The notes under the pieces: generated by a model
The model's input: only the letters and a program-made list of their open reading frames with translations
The model's database searches: none
What the model was told of the DNA's origin: nothing
Part shown: positions 15,107-24,528 of the stretch, piece after piece
Numbering within the stretch: the first letter of the stretch is position 1
Layout of the letters: every line of letters starts with the position of its first letter
DNA from: Winogradskyella epiphytica
GTDB lineage: Bacteria; Bacteroidota; Bacteroidia; Flavobacteriales; Flavobacteriaceae
Length of the DNA: 64,000 nucleotides
Assembly (NCBI RefSeq): GCF_003217215.1
Contig: NZ_QJTD01000003.1
Span: 62,001 to 126,000 of the forward strand
Direction of reading: 5' to 3'
Position numbers and translations under genes: made by a program

Positions 15107-17113
15107 TTAGTTCACTTTTAGTTTTTCTAATTTACTCTGATAAGCTGTTATTTCATCCCTAAACTGCGCTGCTTCCATAAAATCTAAAGCCTTAGCAGCT
15201 TGTTCCATTTGCTTGCGTTTTTCTCGGATTTTCTTTTCAAGCTCAGATTTAGATAAGTATTCACTTTCTGGTTCTGCGGCAATTTGTGCGTCTAATTCTG
15301 TTCTATATGTGCTCACCGAATTCTTTGATAAGGCACTATCTAAACTCTTATTTAATGCTGTAGGTACGAGGTTATGCTTGGTATTATAGGCTATTTGTTT
15401 TTCACGACGATAATTGGTTTCGTCTATAGTTTTTTGCATGCTGTTCGTTATTTTGTCCGCATACATAATTGCTTTTCCATTCAAGTGTCTCGCTGCTCTA
15501 CCAACTGTTTGTGTCAATGAGCGCTCCGATCGTAAAAACCCTTCTTTATCCGCGTCTAGAATAGCCACAAGAGACACCTCAGGTAAATCTAAACCTTCAC
15601 GTAATAAGTTAACACCAATTAAAACATCAAATACCCCTTTACGCAAATCTTGCATAATTTCTACACGTTCTAAAGTATCAACATCACTATGAATGTATCG
15701 GCAACGTATTGAAATTCGTGTGAGATATTTTGTGAGTTCTTCAGCCATTCGCTTAGTTAAAGTGGTCACTAAAGTACGTTCGTCCTTTTCAACACGATCT
15801 TGAATTTCTTCAATTAAATCATCTATTTGATTTAGGCTCGGACGAACCTCAATAATTGGGTCTAATAAACCTGTTGGTCTGATTACTTGTTCTACATAAA
15901 CACCATCCGATTTTTGCATTTCATAATCCGCTGGAGTTGCCGAAACATAGATGACTTGATTTTGAAGCGCTTCAAATTCTTCAAACTTTAAAGGCCTATT
16001 ATCCATGGCTGCAGGTAAGCGAAAACCATAATCCACTAAGTTTACTTTTCGGCTTCTGTCACCACCATACATGGCATGAACTTGTGAAATAGTCACATGG
16101 CTTTCATCTACAACCATTAAGTAGTCGTCAGGAAAATAATCCAATAAACAGAATGGTCTAGTACCAGGAGCTCTTCCATCTAAGTAGCGTGAATAATTTT
16201 CAATTCCAGAACAATAACCTAATTCACGAATCATTTCTAAATCAAATTCAGTACGTTCTTTAAGTCGTTTGGCTTCGAGATGCTTTCCTATTTCCTTAAA
16301 ATAATCATATTGTTTAACCAGGTCATCTTGAATGTTTTTTATAGCGCCATTCAAAACGTCTGGTGATGTAACGAACATATTAGCTGGATAGATATTCAAA
16401 CGATCATAACGTTCTATGATTTCGTTTGTTCTAGCGTCAAATGCTTCAATTTCTTCAATTTCATCTCCAAAGAAATGAATCCTGAAAGCATGATCGGCAT
16501 AACCTGGAAACACATCAACGGTATCTCCTTTAATTCTGAAATTTCCATTTTTAAATTCGGCTTCAGTTCTTGAATACAAACTCTGAACGAGCTGATGCAA
16601 CAATTTAGTACGGGAAATAACCTGATCGCGTTCTATTGAAATGACATTTTTCTGAAATTCAACTGGATTTCCGATACCATATAAACAGGAAACGGAAGCA
16701 ACGACTATCACGTCACGTCGACCGGAGAGTAGGGAAGAGGTGGTGCTTAGACGCATCTTTTCAATCTCCTCATTAATAGATAAATCTTTTTCTATATAAA
16801 CTCCAGAGACAGGAATGTAAGCTTCAGGTTGATAATAATCGTAATAGGAGACGAAATATTCAACTGCATTATTTGGAAAAAATTGTTTGAATTCTGAATA
16901 CAGTTGAGCCGCTAAGGTTTTATTATGTGCTAAAACTAAGGTTGGTCGTTGTACTTCTTCTATAACGTTGGCCACAGTAAATGTTTTACCAGACCCTGTA
17001 ACACCCAAAAGTGTTTGGTACTTATCGTTATTAGTAATTCCTTCAGCTAATTGTTTTATAGCCTGAGGCTGATCTCCTGTAGGTTTAAATTCAGATTCAA
17101 TTTTAAATCGCAT
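15107..17113 (-). CDS. uvrB: excinuclease ABC subunit B
   Basis: A 668-residue helicase-like subunit of the UvrABC nucleotide excision repair complex. It starts with MRFKIESEFKPTGDQPQAI and has Walker A GVTGSGKT (37-44), the beta-hairpin region YYDYYQPEAYIP, DESH box, motif QTVGRAARH and a C-terminal UVR domain (about 630-666) that binds UvrA/UvrC. The length is normal. The gene has its own promoter (17118-17148) that overlaps the end of the preceding adhesin gene, so repair is not tied to adhesin transcription. Confidence 0.98.
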   Translation of the reverse strand: MRFKIESEFKPTGDQPQAIKQLAEGITNNDKYQTLLGVTGSGKTFTVANVIEEVQRPTLVLAHNKTLAAQLYSEFKQFFPNNAVEYFVSYYDYYQPEAYIPVSGVYIEKDLSINEEIEKMRLSTTSSLLSGRRDVIVVASVSCLYGIGNPVEFQKNVISIERDQVISRTKLLHQLVQSLYSRTEAEFKNGNFRIKGDTVDVFPGYADHAFRIHFFGDEIEEIEAFDARTNEIIERYDRLNIYPANMFVTSPDVLNGAIKNIQDDLVKQYDYFKEIGKHLEAKRLKERTEFDLEMIRELGYCSGIENYSRYLDGRAPGTRPFCLLDYFPDDYLMVVDESHVTISQVHAMYGGDRSRKVNLVDYGFRLPAAMDNRPLKFEEFEALQNQVIYVSATPADYEMQKSDGVYVEQVIRPTGLLDPIIEVRPSLNQIDDLIEEIQDRVEKDERTLVTTLTKRMAEELTKYLTRISIRCRYIHSDVDTLERVEIMQDLRKGVFDVLIGVNLLREGLDLPEVSLVAILDADKEGFLRSERSLTQTVGRAARHLNGKAIMYADKITNSMQKTIDETNYRREKQIAYNTKHNLVPTALNKSLDSALSKNSVSTYRTELDAQIAAEPESEYLSKSELEKKIREKRKQMEQAAKALDFMEAAQFRDEITAYQSKLEKLKVN

Positions 17114-17117
17114 AGTG

Positions 17118-17148
17118 CAAAGTTACGATAAAGTTCTATGTCAGCCAA
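17118..17148 (-). promoter_or_regulatory. uvrB promoter, near-leaderless
   Basis: On the minus strand TAACTTTG (plus 17118-17125) and TTG (plus 17146-17148) with a 20-base spacer. The -7 element ends 4 bases before the ATG at 17113, so the transcript would start at or within a few bases of the start codon. Confidence 0.6.
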
Positions 17149-19497
17149 TTAGCGACGCAGTGCAAAGTGACCAGTATAGGTCTTACCATCTGTAAACTTA
17201 GCAACAAACCAATAATCGTCACTTGGTAGTTGTCGACCGTTTAGAGTTCCATCCCAACCTCCGCTCAACGTTGTTTGTTGCGTAATAAGTTTTCCGAAAC
17301 GGCTATAAATTTGAACGACTTCTATTTGATTAAATTGAGCATTAGTGCCAATAACCCGCCATGTATCATTTTGATTATCACCATTTGGTGTAAAGTATTT
17401 TGGAAAGCCTAAAACGGAAATGGTTTCTTCAACAATTCCGCAACCGTTTTTATCTTTTATATAGACGGTATGGAAACCTCTTCGGACATTAGTAAATACG
17501 TTAGAGTCTTGATAGGGGCCATTGTAATCATCTAAGGCATATTCATAATCACCTTCTCCGGAAACATTAATGCTTACACTATTATTAGGATCAACTCCAA
17601 TGACATCCACACTTTCTAAGATGGCCAAATTTGACGATTCTACTGTGATTGTTCGACTTGCAGAACAGCCGTTTGGATCTGTAACAATAACGGTGTAGAT
17701 CCCAGGTTCTGTAACATTATAAAACAAGGTCGTTACATCTGTAGTTGTACCATTAAATTGCCATTCGTAGTAATAGTTATTGGGCAAATCATTAAGAACT
17801 CCTCCATAAATTTTAAGAGGTTCGGGAAATGTGTTCAGACAATAGGATACCGTTTCATCGGCTTCTAATAAAGGTGTGTAAAGAACTTTAAGGTCCACAG
17901 ACGTTACGCTGAAACATTGATTGTTACTTGTGACTTTTACGTAAATTGTTTGTTCGTTGGCTATACTATTTTCAAATGAATTCGATAATGGGTTAGTTTC
18001 ATTAAAAGCATCTTCTTCAGTTTCATAATAGCTCACATTGGCACCTTCAGGAATTTGATTGAGAATAGAGCCTTCTATTAGTGATAAATCGAAATTAGCG
18101 AAGCCATCAACCATATCGCCATCACATCCGTTTAAGTCTGGAATATTTAGGACGTTATTTGAAATTTGTAACTCTAATTCAGCAATACTCGAGCAATTTG
18201 CTTGATTTTTAATACGTGTATAGACAATTTGATTTGGGTAGGTGTTTTGAAAAGCTTCAGGTGTTGTAATAGGATTTTCATTTGCTATAGCATCGGCTTC
18301 TGTTAAGAAAAAACCTTCGATACTTAAATCTTGATCTCCATTTACTAAGTCAAATGTGGCATTAAATAAATTATAAGTGGTTAATCCATCTTGATTGATA
18401 TCACATTCAACTAAAACCGAATCGTTAACAACGGGTAAAGGTGCATATTCAACTATGACTTCTCCGTAAGAAATACAATTATTTTCTAATGTGACTTCAA
18501 TAGTGTAGGTGCCAGGCTCAGTAATGGTGTAAGTTTCACAGTCTGTGCAGTTACTTGGTTCAGATAAGATTAGATTTCCATCTTTGTACCATTTATAAGC
18601 GCTTTGTCCATCTTGAACTGCGCTAATTTCTAAAGTTTCCCCATGGCATAGCGCATTAGAAGTTGCTATAAGCATGTTTGGACCTAAGTCCGTAGAAAGT
18701 TCAAAACTTCCTGCTTCTAAAAAAACAGCGGAATCATATCTGTAATTTTTTTCATCAGCAATCACCAACTTTACGTGGTAGGTTTGGTTAGGAGTTATAT
18801 TTGCGGTAGCTGTTAAAATTGCCGTTTGGCCATTAAAGTTGATAGGTGCATCGCTACCATTATAACCTCCGAAATAGGTTTCGTTTTGTGGCGGACAAAC
18901 TCCAGGAACTCCCGGGGTTACGGTTGTTGCTTTAACAGGTGTATCTGTATCTGGTACTAAGGCAATATTTTCAAATTGATTTTGAGCACCTACGGGTTTA
19001 ATCAGAAATCCAAAAAGATCCGAGTAATTACAACTATTTGGGTCGTTTTCTTGATATTCTTCCGAAGCAAAAAGGTATCTGAAACTAACTTGCGAAGCAG
19101 CAGAAGTAAATTCGAATTCTATAATTGTAGCATTTACAGTTCCAGATTCGTTTAAGGCATTCTCTAAATCTATATCACCTCCCCAATTTGGTGCATCATC
19201 ATCACTTAAACTTGTGTTTGGTCCAGGGACATTGCTTAATCGTCCAGTACTCATTACAATGCCACTTTCAAATGGAAATGAAGATCCATTCGCTTCAAAG
19301 TAGCCATAGCTTTTGTCTGTACTCCCAAAGTCACCACCAATTACATTTGTGACATTAATATTGTCAATACAGTCACTATCAATTAATACATTCTCAATAA
19401 GTTCTTGAGGAGTGTAGTTTTGGCTATCTACGATTATATTTTGCGAATACGTAAATAAGGATCCAATGAGGGCAGTTAAAAGGACTAAATACTTCAT
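17149..19497 (-). CDS. type IX secreted protein: choice-of-anchor L head, 2 repeats, type B sorting domain
   Basis: A 782-residue cell-surface protein read from the ATG at 19497 (MKYLVLLTALIGSLFTYSQ, a signal peptide); a TTG 21 bases upstream is less likely. The choice-of-anchor L domain spans about 20-265 (SSFPFESGIVMSTG, ASEEYQ). An Ig-like segment (about 270-350), two roughly 94-residue modules with CDINQDG and CDGDMVDG loops, a second Ig-like segment and the type IX type B sorting domain (YFTPNGDNQNDTW ... HFALRR) follow. The tail from the second Ig segment on resembles those of the 821- and 1145-residue proteins more than its neighbour's. Last of six related genes. Probable adhesin; ligand unknown. 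Confidence 0.88.
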   Translation of the reverse strand: MKYLVLLTALIGSLFTYSQNIIVDSQNYTPQELIENVLIDSDCIDNINVTNVIGGDFGSTDKSYGYFEANGSSFPFESGIVMSTGRLSNVPGPNTSLSDDDAPNWGGDIDLENALNESGTVNATIIEFEFTSAASQVSFRYLFASEEYQENDPNSCNYSDLFGFLIKPVGAQNQFENIALVPDTDTPVKATTVTPGVPGVCPPQNETYFGGYNGSDAPINFNGQTAILTATANITPNQTYHVKLVIADEKNYRYDSAVFLEAGSFELSTDLGPNMLIATSNALCHGETLEISAVQDGQSAYKWYKDGNLILSEPSNCTDCETYTITEPGTYTIEVTLENNCISYGEVIVEYAPLPVVNDSVLVECDINQDGLTTYNLFNATFDLVNGDQDLSIEGFFLTEADAIANENPITTPEAFQNTYPNQIVYTRIKNQANCSSIAELELQISNNVLNIPDLNGCDGDMVDGFANFDLSLIEGSILNQIPEGANVSYYETEEDAFNETNPLSNSFENSIANEQTIYVKVTSNNQCFSVTSVDLKVLYTPLLEADETVSYCLNTFPEPLKIYGGVLNDLPNNYYYEWQFNGTTTDVTTLFYNVTEPGIYTVIVTDPNGCSASRTITVESSNLAILESVDVIGVDPNNSVSINVSGEGDYEYALDDYNGPYQDSNVFTNVRRGFHTVYIKDKNGCGIVEETISVLGFPKYFTPNGDNQNDTWRVIGTNAQFNQIEVVQIYSRFGKLITQQTTLSGGWDGTLNGRQLPSDDYWFVAKFTDGKTYTGHFALRR

Positions 19498-19580
19498 TTT
19501 AAAATTTAGAGAAGGCAAAGATAAGCATACAAGTTAATCAAAGATATAAATAGGTGTTAAAGAAATTGTAGGAGGTTTAC

Positions 19581-22500
19581 TTAACGGCGTAAGGTGAAAT
19601 GGCCTCGTACTTCAAATGCAATACTTTCTTGTTTAACTTCAGCTAAAAACCAATAATCATTAGCAGGCATATGATGACCGTTATACGTTCCATTCCATCC
19701 CTGAGAATTATGACCCAACTGTTTTAAAAGCTTACCGTAACGATCAAATATATAAACGATACTTCCGGGTAAGGTTTCGATACCAATAATATGCCAGGTG
19801 TCATTTTGCCTGTCTCCATTTGGAGTGAAAAATTTTGGGGCATCAATAACGAGTACCTCTTTAGTAACTTCGGCACAGCCATTTAAATCAATTATGGTAA
19901 TAGTATGATAACCAAGAGCAACATTTTCAAATACATTAGAATTTTGTGGGACACCATCATCTAGAATATAGAGGTAATTTCCAATTCCGCTAATGGTTAT
20001 AGTAATATTGTTGGGGTCTGAAAAATCTACTGTTTCCACGACGTCGATATTGGCAGACTCTGATTCTATTACATTGAATGTGCTGGTATTTTGACAACCA
20101 AATTGGTTTGTGATGGTTACAGTATAAGTTCCTATCTCATCTATTTGTATCTCAGGTGTTGTAGCATTTGTTGACCAAAGATAGGTGTCTGTATTTACGT
20201 TAGTGTATGCTGAAACCATTAAAGGTAAGTCATTCAAACAAATAACCTGGTCCGTGATTGATGCAAATGGTAACTCATGGATTATAACTGAAAACTGTGT
20301 GGTATCAAAACAACCTGTTTGAATATTTTCAAGTCTTATATAAATTACTTGTCCATCAAAAGCTAAATAATTTTCATTAAGTGCTTCCATGTTTTCAATC
20401 GCATCATCCTCTGTTTGATGATAGGTTACCAGAAATTCATTTGAATTCTGATCACCTAAAATTTGAGTGGTTTGTTGGTTTAAATTGAATTCGAATATTC
20501 CATCAAAATCGTCATCACAAGCTTGTAAGTCACTTGGGGTATTTGCAATTGGTAAGGGCTTTACGATGATATTAAAAGGATAAACAGCATAACAATTCGT
20601 GGTGCTGTATTCTACTCGTGCAAAAAGAGTATCTGTTGTATCCGTATAGAAATAATCAGTATTCAAAGGGTTTTGATTATTTTCTGCATCAACTTCAGAT
20701 GTGAAGTAGTTTAATAAAACATTATAGGTGTTGTCTAATAGGATTGTATTAATCTCCTTTAGATCGACAAAATTTTCTGAATTCTCACAAATTTCGTAAT
20801 TCTCAAATTCATTAATTGGAGGAGGAGAGTTCACAATTAGTTCAAACGGAACAATATCATAACACTCAGTTGTGGCATTCCTGATTTTTGCGTAAATGGT
20901 TTGTGAGCCTTCAGAATTTATATAGTTTTCCGGACTCTGTATTCGATTCTGATTAGCTATAGCATCATCTTCAGATTCGTAATATGTAAAGGCTATATTA
21001 TATTGTCTTCCATCTAAAATATCTAACTCTATTTGGGTTAAATCCCATTCTGGTGATAAATTATAATTATTTCCACATGCCTCTAATTTTTGGTGAAAAT
21101 TCACTTCGGGTAGTGATAGTGTATTCATCCAAAAAGAAGCCGTATCGTGACATCCTGAGTTGATGTTTTCAATTCGTGCATAAATTAATTGTGGATTACT
21201 CGTCGCTGTAAAGTTTAATGGAATTTCATTAGTGCCTAGTTCGGCATTAAGAGGGGAAAGGTGAAACGTAACAATTAAACTCGTAGGAGAGCCTAAGTTG
21301 ATTTCTTGTATTTTATTATTTAGGTCGGTAGTGGCTAAGCCTGTTTTATTAATATCACATTCAAAAACATCACTCGGTTCGTTAAAGATAGGTGCTTGCC
21401 GAGACTCAATGTTCATTGGCGCTACTTTAAAACAAGAGTTACCAGTTTCATTTTCTAAACGAACATAGATGGTCTGAGGATTAGATGACTGAAGATAAGC
21501 TGTGTTTTTATCAATCGGATTCACTCGATTTATGGCATTTGCTTCAGTTTCAAAATAAAGAACTTGCATGTCTTCCTGTCCATTAATTATCTCGGTATCT
21601 TTATTAATGAATAAAAATTCTGAAGGCGTACTTAGATCTAACTCACATTTAATAAAATCTGTAATTTCATTCAGGAAAGGGGTAGCATATATTTGTATAT
21701 CATAACTAAATATTGAAAAACAATCTAGTCCTTCGATTTCACTGCGAATAAAAACGGTAGTACTTTCTGTGTTATAGTCAGTCCGATTTATGATTGGATA
21801 TTCATTTTCTACAGCATCTTCATAGTCCTCGAAAAAAGTAAAGTTTATATTATTCATTCCTCCAGAAAGTTCGGGTAGTATATTCTCAAGATTGACATTG
21901 GAAAATCCATCCTGATCATCATCACAGATAATAAGTGGGTCGGGATTACTAGCTCCGATAGCATTTGTAATATTAACTTGGAGAGTTGAAACGTCGTGAC
22001 AGGTTGAAAATATATCTATCACTCTTATAAATAAAGTTTGTTGATTACCAACGATATCTACACTCTCCACTAATTGGTTGACTTGATTTTCTGCATCTTC
22101 CTCAGTGAGGTAAAATTCAACTTGGCTAACAATATTAAGGCCATCTACTACGGTTTCAACCAAAGGATCTAAAACAATATTTGTCGTATTTGTTAAAGGA
22201 TTTGTGTTTCCACAATAATCTATTGTTTTGGGAGGTACGTATAGACCTGGAGTTATTCCTAAGTTTAATTTAGAATTGAGAGAGCAATCTTTATACGACG
22301 AACTTAAATAAATGGTTTTAGAACCTATGACTGTTAAAGGTATATTTTCATCTAAAGGATTAGTGTCGTTTAAGCGATCTTCTTCCGATTCATAAAATTG
22401 TAAGTCTATGTCGTAAGTACCTTTGAGTTCTGCGGCAACTTCTGCTAAATTATAATTAACAACTCCATCGTTAGTTTCATCATCGCATTTAAACAAATTA

Positions 22501-24413
22501 AGTTCTTTTTTAAACCTGTTGAATAATAAATTTTTGTGGAACTCTACCCTTAAAAATGTTGGGCAGTTTTCGCCATTTGTTCTAATGCTAATGGGTACTA
22601 TTTGGGTAGGTGATGCTGTAGTGATAGTTCTTGGGATGCCCATCACTAACATTTCAATTTGAACAAAAATATCAGGATAGATTGTTTCAATCTCACTTAT
22701 CATGTCCTCAAGATTATAAAGAATGGGTAAGCTGTTGTAGTCATAAGTCTCTCCATCAATAGACTCATTATAATCAGGGTCCATACAAAGGTTGATAATA
22801 TAGCGTTCACCAATATCTGGAGGAGTTATATAATTTAAATTAACACGAACAACTGATGGGCAAAAGTTGTAGATATCTTCAACTCTTGCATAAAAGAAAG
22901 GCAATTCATCGTCAATATTAGGGAATTCAGTTATTGCATTTTCAGTATTTGTAGCATCTTCTTCGGTTAAGTAAAAAGTGACATTGTTATCTAGTTCAAA
23001 GTTAGAAACGGTATAAATGAATAAGTTTAAATCGTAGAATGAAGGTTCTACTAATTCACCATTACAAACATCAATGGTGTATTCTAAAGTATTAGGAGAT
23101 TCTTTAACTAAAATATCGAATGTACCAATTTGAAGACAGTCTCCAGCTAAACTTTCAATCCGTACAAAAAAGGTCTCAATACTTTCCGTGTTTTGATAAA
23201 TCCCAGTAATCCGATTCTCATTATTTTGAGCATCATCTAGTGAATTATGATAACTTATAGTATAATCTGTAGATGGTAAATTGGCATAGATTTCCTCATT
23301 TTTTAGCGAGAAATCAAAATCGAAAAGACCATCACTCGGTTCAGGGTCACAGACTTCCCAATTGTTTATTAGAGCAGCATCTTGATAAGGTGTAATTTCT
23401 ATGTTTATGGAGTCTTCGAGTATACAATTCCCACTAGAAGTAGGGATTGAAACTTCCACGCTATAGGTTCCCGAGTCTTCCACGTCTATGCTTGGGTTAA
23501 TTTCACCTGGAATGAGATTCCCATTCAAATACCATGAGTAATTGGCTGCAGAGTTACTCACATTAGCATCTAAAGTCAGGGCTCTACCGCAAATAGTTTG
23601 ATCGGGTCCTAAGTTAATTGAAGTCCCGAATCCGTCTGCTTCAATAAAGACGGCAGAGTCGAATCTCTCGTCAAAATGATCTGCTATAACAAATTTAATG
23701 TGGTATGTTTCGTTCGCAATAATGTCTGTTCTAGCTGTTAAAACCTGTGTGCTACCACTAAAATTAGTGTCTCCACTATTATAACCTCGAAAATATTCTT
23801 CGTTAAGAGCGTCACAAAAACCAGAAATATTTGGTCTAATTGTGTTGGAACTGATTTCAGTAGAGGTCTCAGGAATAACTGCAATATTAACGTAAGGATC
23901 TGAAGTACCTGCGCGTTTTATTAGAATGGCAAATACATCTTTAAAATTACAAGGAAATTCTTGTTGGTATTCTTCTGAAGCAAATAAATAATTGAATGCT
24001 ATTGAATTATTGGGAGAAGAAAAGTCAAATTCTATGGATGTGGCATTTAGAGTCTGATCGATTCCTATGACTTCAAGAATATCTGAGTCGGTTCCCCAAG
24101 CTATATCACCTTCACTTAAATTATTTGGGTTAGGAATATTTCCTGCCGAACTTACGCGGCCTGTCGATAAAATTAAACCACTCTGAAGTGGGAAATTGGA
24201 AGAATTATTATTGAATGAGCCGTAGCTCACTATATTGTTAATGTCTCCGTTTATAGGTGATGAAACATTATTTACCGTGATACAATCATTACCAACTAAA
24301 TTTTGAATAAGTTCATTAGGTTCTTGGGTATTATCTGTAGAAACCTGCTGCGCAAATCCAACTTGGATTTGAACAAAAAGAATAATAAACCATAATGTTC
24401 TTAACTTTTTCAC
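19581..24413 (-). CDS. giant type IX secreted protein with 11 repeats, GTG start
   Basis: A 1610-residue protein. Signal peptide MKKLRTLWFIILFVQIQVGF is read from GTG; no in-frame ATG or stop-free alternative lies nearby upstream. A choice-of-anchor L domain (about 22-270), an Ig-like segment (about 275-350), about eleven modules of roughly 94 residues (about 350-1380), an Ig-like segment and the type B sorting domain (FFTPNGDRQNDTW ... HFTLRR) follow. The third module is divergent and lacks the usual DA and YVR landmarks. It is a full-length paralogue of the 1614-residue protein upstream, with the same number and order of modules. The GTG sits in the stem of a perfect inverted repeat (see 24397-24471). 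Confidence 0.88.
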   Translation of the reverse strand: MKKLRTLWFIILFVQIQVGFAQQVSTDNTQEPNELIQNLVGNDCITVNNVSSPINGDINNIVSYGSFNNNSSNFPLQSGLILSTGRVSSAGNIPNPNNLSEGDIAWGTDSDILEVIGIDQTLNATSIEFDFSSPNNSIAFNYLFASEEYQQEFPCNFKDVFAILIKRAGTSDPYVNIAVIPETSTEISSNTIRPNISGFCDALNEEYFRGYNSGDTNFSGSTQVLTARTDIIANETYHIKFVIADHFDERFDSAVFIEADGFGTSINLGPDQTICGRALTLDANVSNSAANYSWYLNGNLIPGEINPSIDVEDSGTYSVEVSIPTSSGNCILEDSINIEITPYQDAALINNWEVCDPEPSDGLFDFDFSLKNEEIYANLPSTDYTISYHNSLDDAQNNENRITGIYQNTESIETFFVRIESLAGDCLQIGTFDILVKESPNTLEYTIDVCNGELVEPSFYDLNLFIYTVSNFELDNNVTFYLTEEDATNTENAITEFPNIDDELPFFYARVEDIYNFCPSVVRVNLNYITPPDIGERYIINLCMDPDYNESIDGETYDYNSLPILYNLEDMISEIETIYPDIFVQIEMLVMGIPRTITTASPTQIVPISIRTNGENCPTFLRVEFHKNLLFNRFKKELNLFKCDDETNDGVVNYNLAEVAAELKGTYDIDLQFYESEEDRLNDTNPLDENIPLTVIGSKTIYLSSSYKDCSLNSKLNLGITPGLYVPPKTIDYCGNTNPLTNTTNIVLDPLVETVVDGLNIVSQVEFYLTEEDAENQVNQLVESVDIVGNQQTLFIRVIDIFSTCHDVSTLQVNITNAIGASNPDPLIICDDDQDGFSNVNLENILPELSGGMNNINFTFFEDYEDAVENEYPIINRTDYNTESTTVFIRSEIEGLDCFSIFSYDIQIYATPFLNEITDFIKCELDLSTPSEFLFINKDTEIINGQEDMQVLYFETEANAINRVNPIDKNTAYLQSSNPQTIYVRLENETGNSCFKVAPMNIESRQAPIFNEPSDVFECDINKTGLATTDLNNKIQEINLGSPTSLIVTFHLSPLNAELGTNEIPLNFTATSNPQLIYARIENINSGCHDTASFWMNTLSLPEVNFHQKLEACGNNYNLSPEWDLTQIELDILDGRQYNIAFTYYESEDDAIANQNRIQSPENYINSEGSQTIYAKIRNATTECYDIVPFELIVNSPPPINEFENYEICENSENFVDLKEINTILLDNTYNVLLNYFTSEVDAENNQNPLNTDYFYTDTTDTLFARVEYSTTNCYAVYPFNIIVKPLPIANTPSDLQACDDDFDGIFEFNLNQQTTQILGDQNSNEFLVTYHQTEDDAIENMEALNENYLAFDGQVIYIRLENIQTGCFDTTQFSVIIHELPFASITDQVICLNDLPLMVSAYTNVNTDTYLWSTNATTPEIQIDEIGTYTVTITNQFGCQNTSTFNVIESESANIDVVETVDFSDPNNITITISGIGNYLYILDDGVPQNSNVFENVALGYHTITIIDLNGCAEVTKEVLVIDAPKFFTPNGDRQNDTWHIIGIETLPGSIVYIFDRYGKLLKQLGHNSQGWNGTYNGHHMPANDYWFLAEVKQESIAFEVRGHFTLRR

Positions 24414-24471
24414 TAATACTCCAAAGGAGAGGATAATTCTTTTTTTATAAAAATATGAAAAAGTTAAGAAC
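24397..24471. repeat. 16-bp inverted repeat enclosing the start codon of the 1610-residue adhesin gene
   Basis: Arms 24397-24412 and 24456-24471 are perfect inverted copies (TGAAAAAGTTAAGAAC), separated by 43 bases. In the minus-strand mRNA the GUG start codon (24413-24411) would be fully paired, its first G as a G-U pair. Read on the plus strand, the right arm encodes ATG AAA AAG TTA AGA AC, the same first codons as the gene. Beyond the arms a weaker match continues (TATGGTTTATTA against TATGGTTAATTA) after a 10-base offset, as if the 5' end of the gene had been duplicated in inverse orientation. Confidence 0.85.
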
Positions 24472-24528
24472 CTTTATTATAATATGGTTAATTAACGAAA
24501 TTTATGGTTTTTGAAATTTGTATAAAAT

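Noticed and set aside
22500-22900. Frameshift in the divergent third module of the 1610-residue protein
   Set aside because: The reading frame is open throughout and the flanking modules are in register, so divergence rather than a frameshift explains it.
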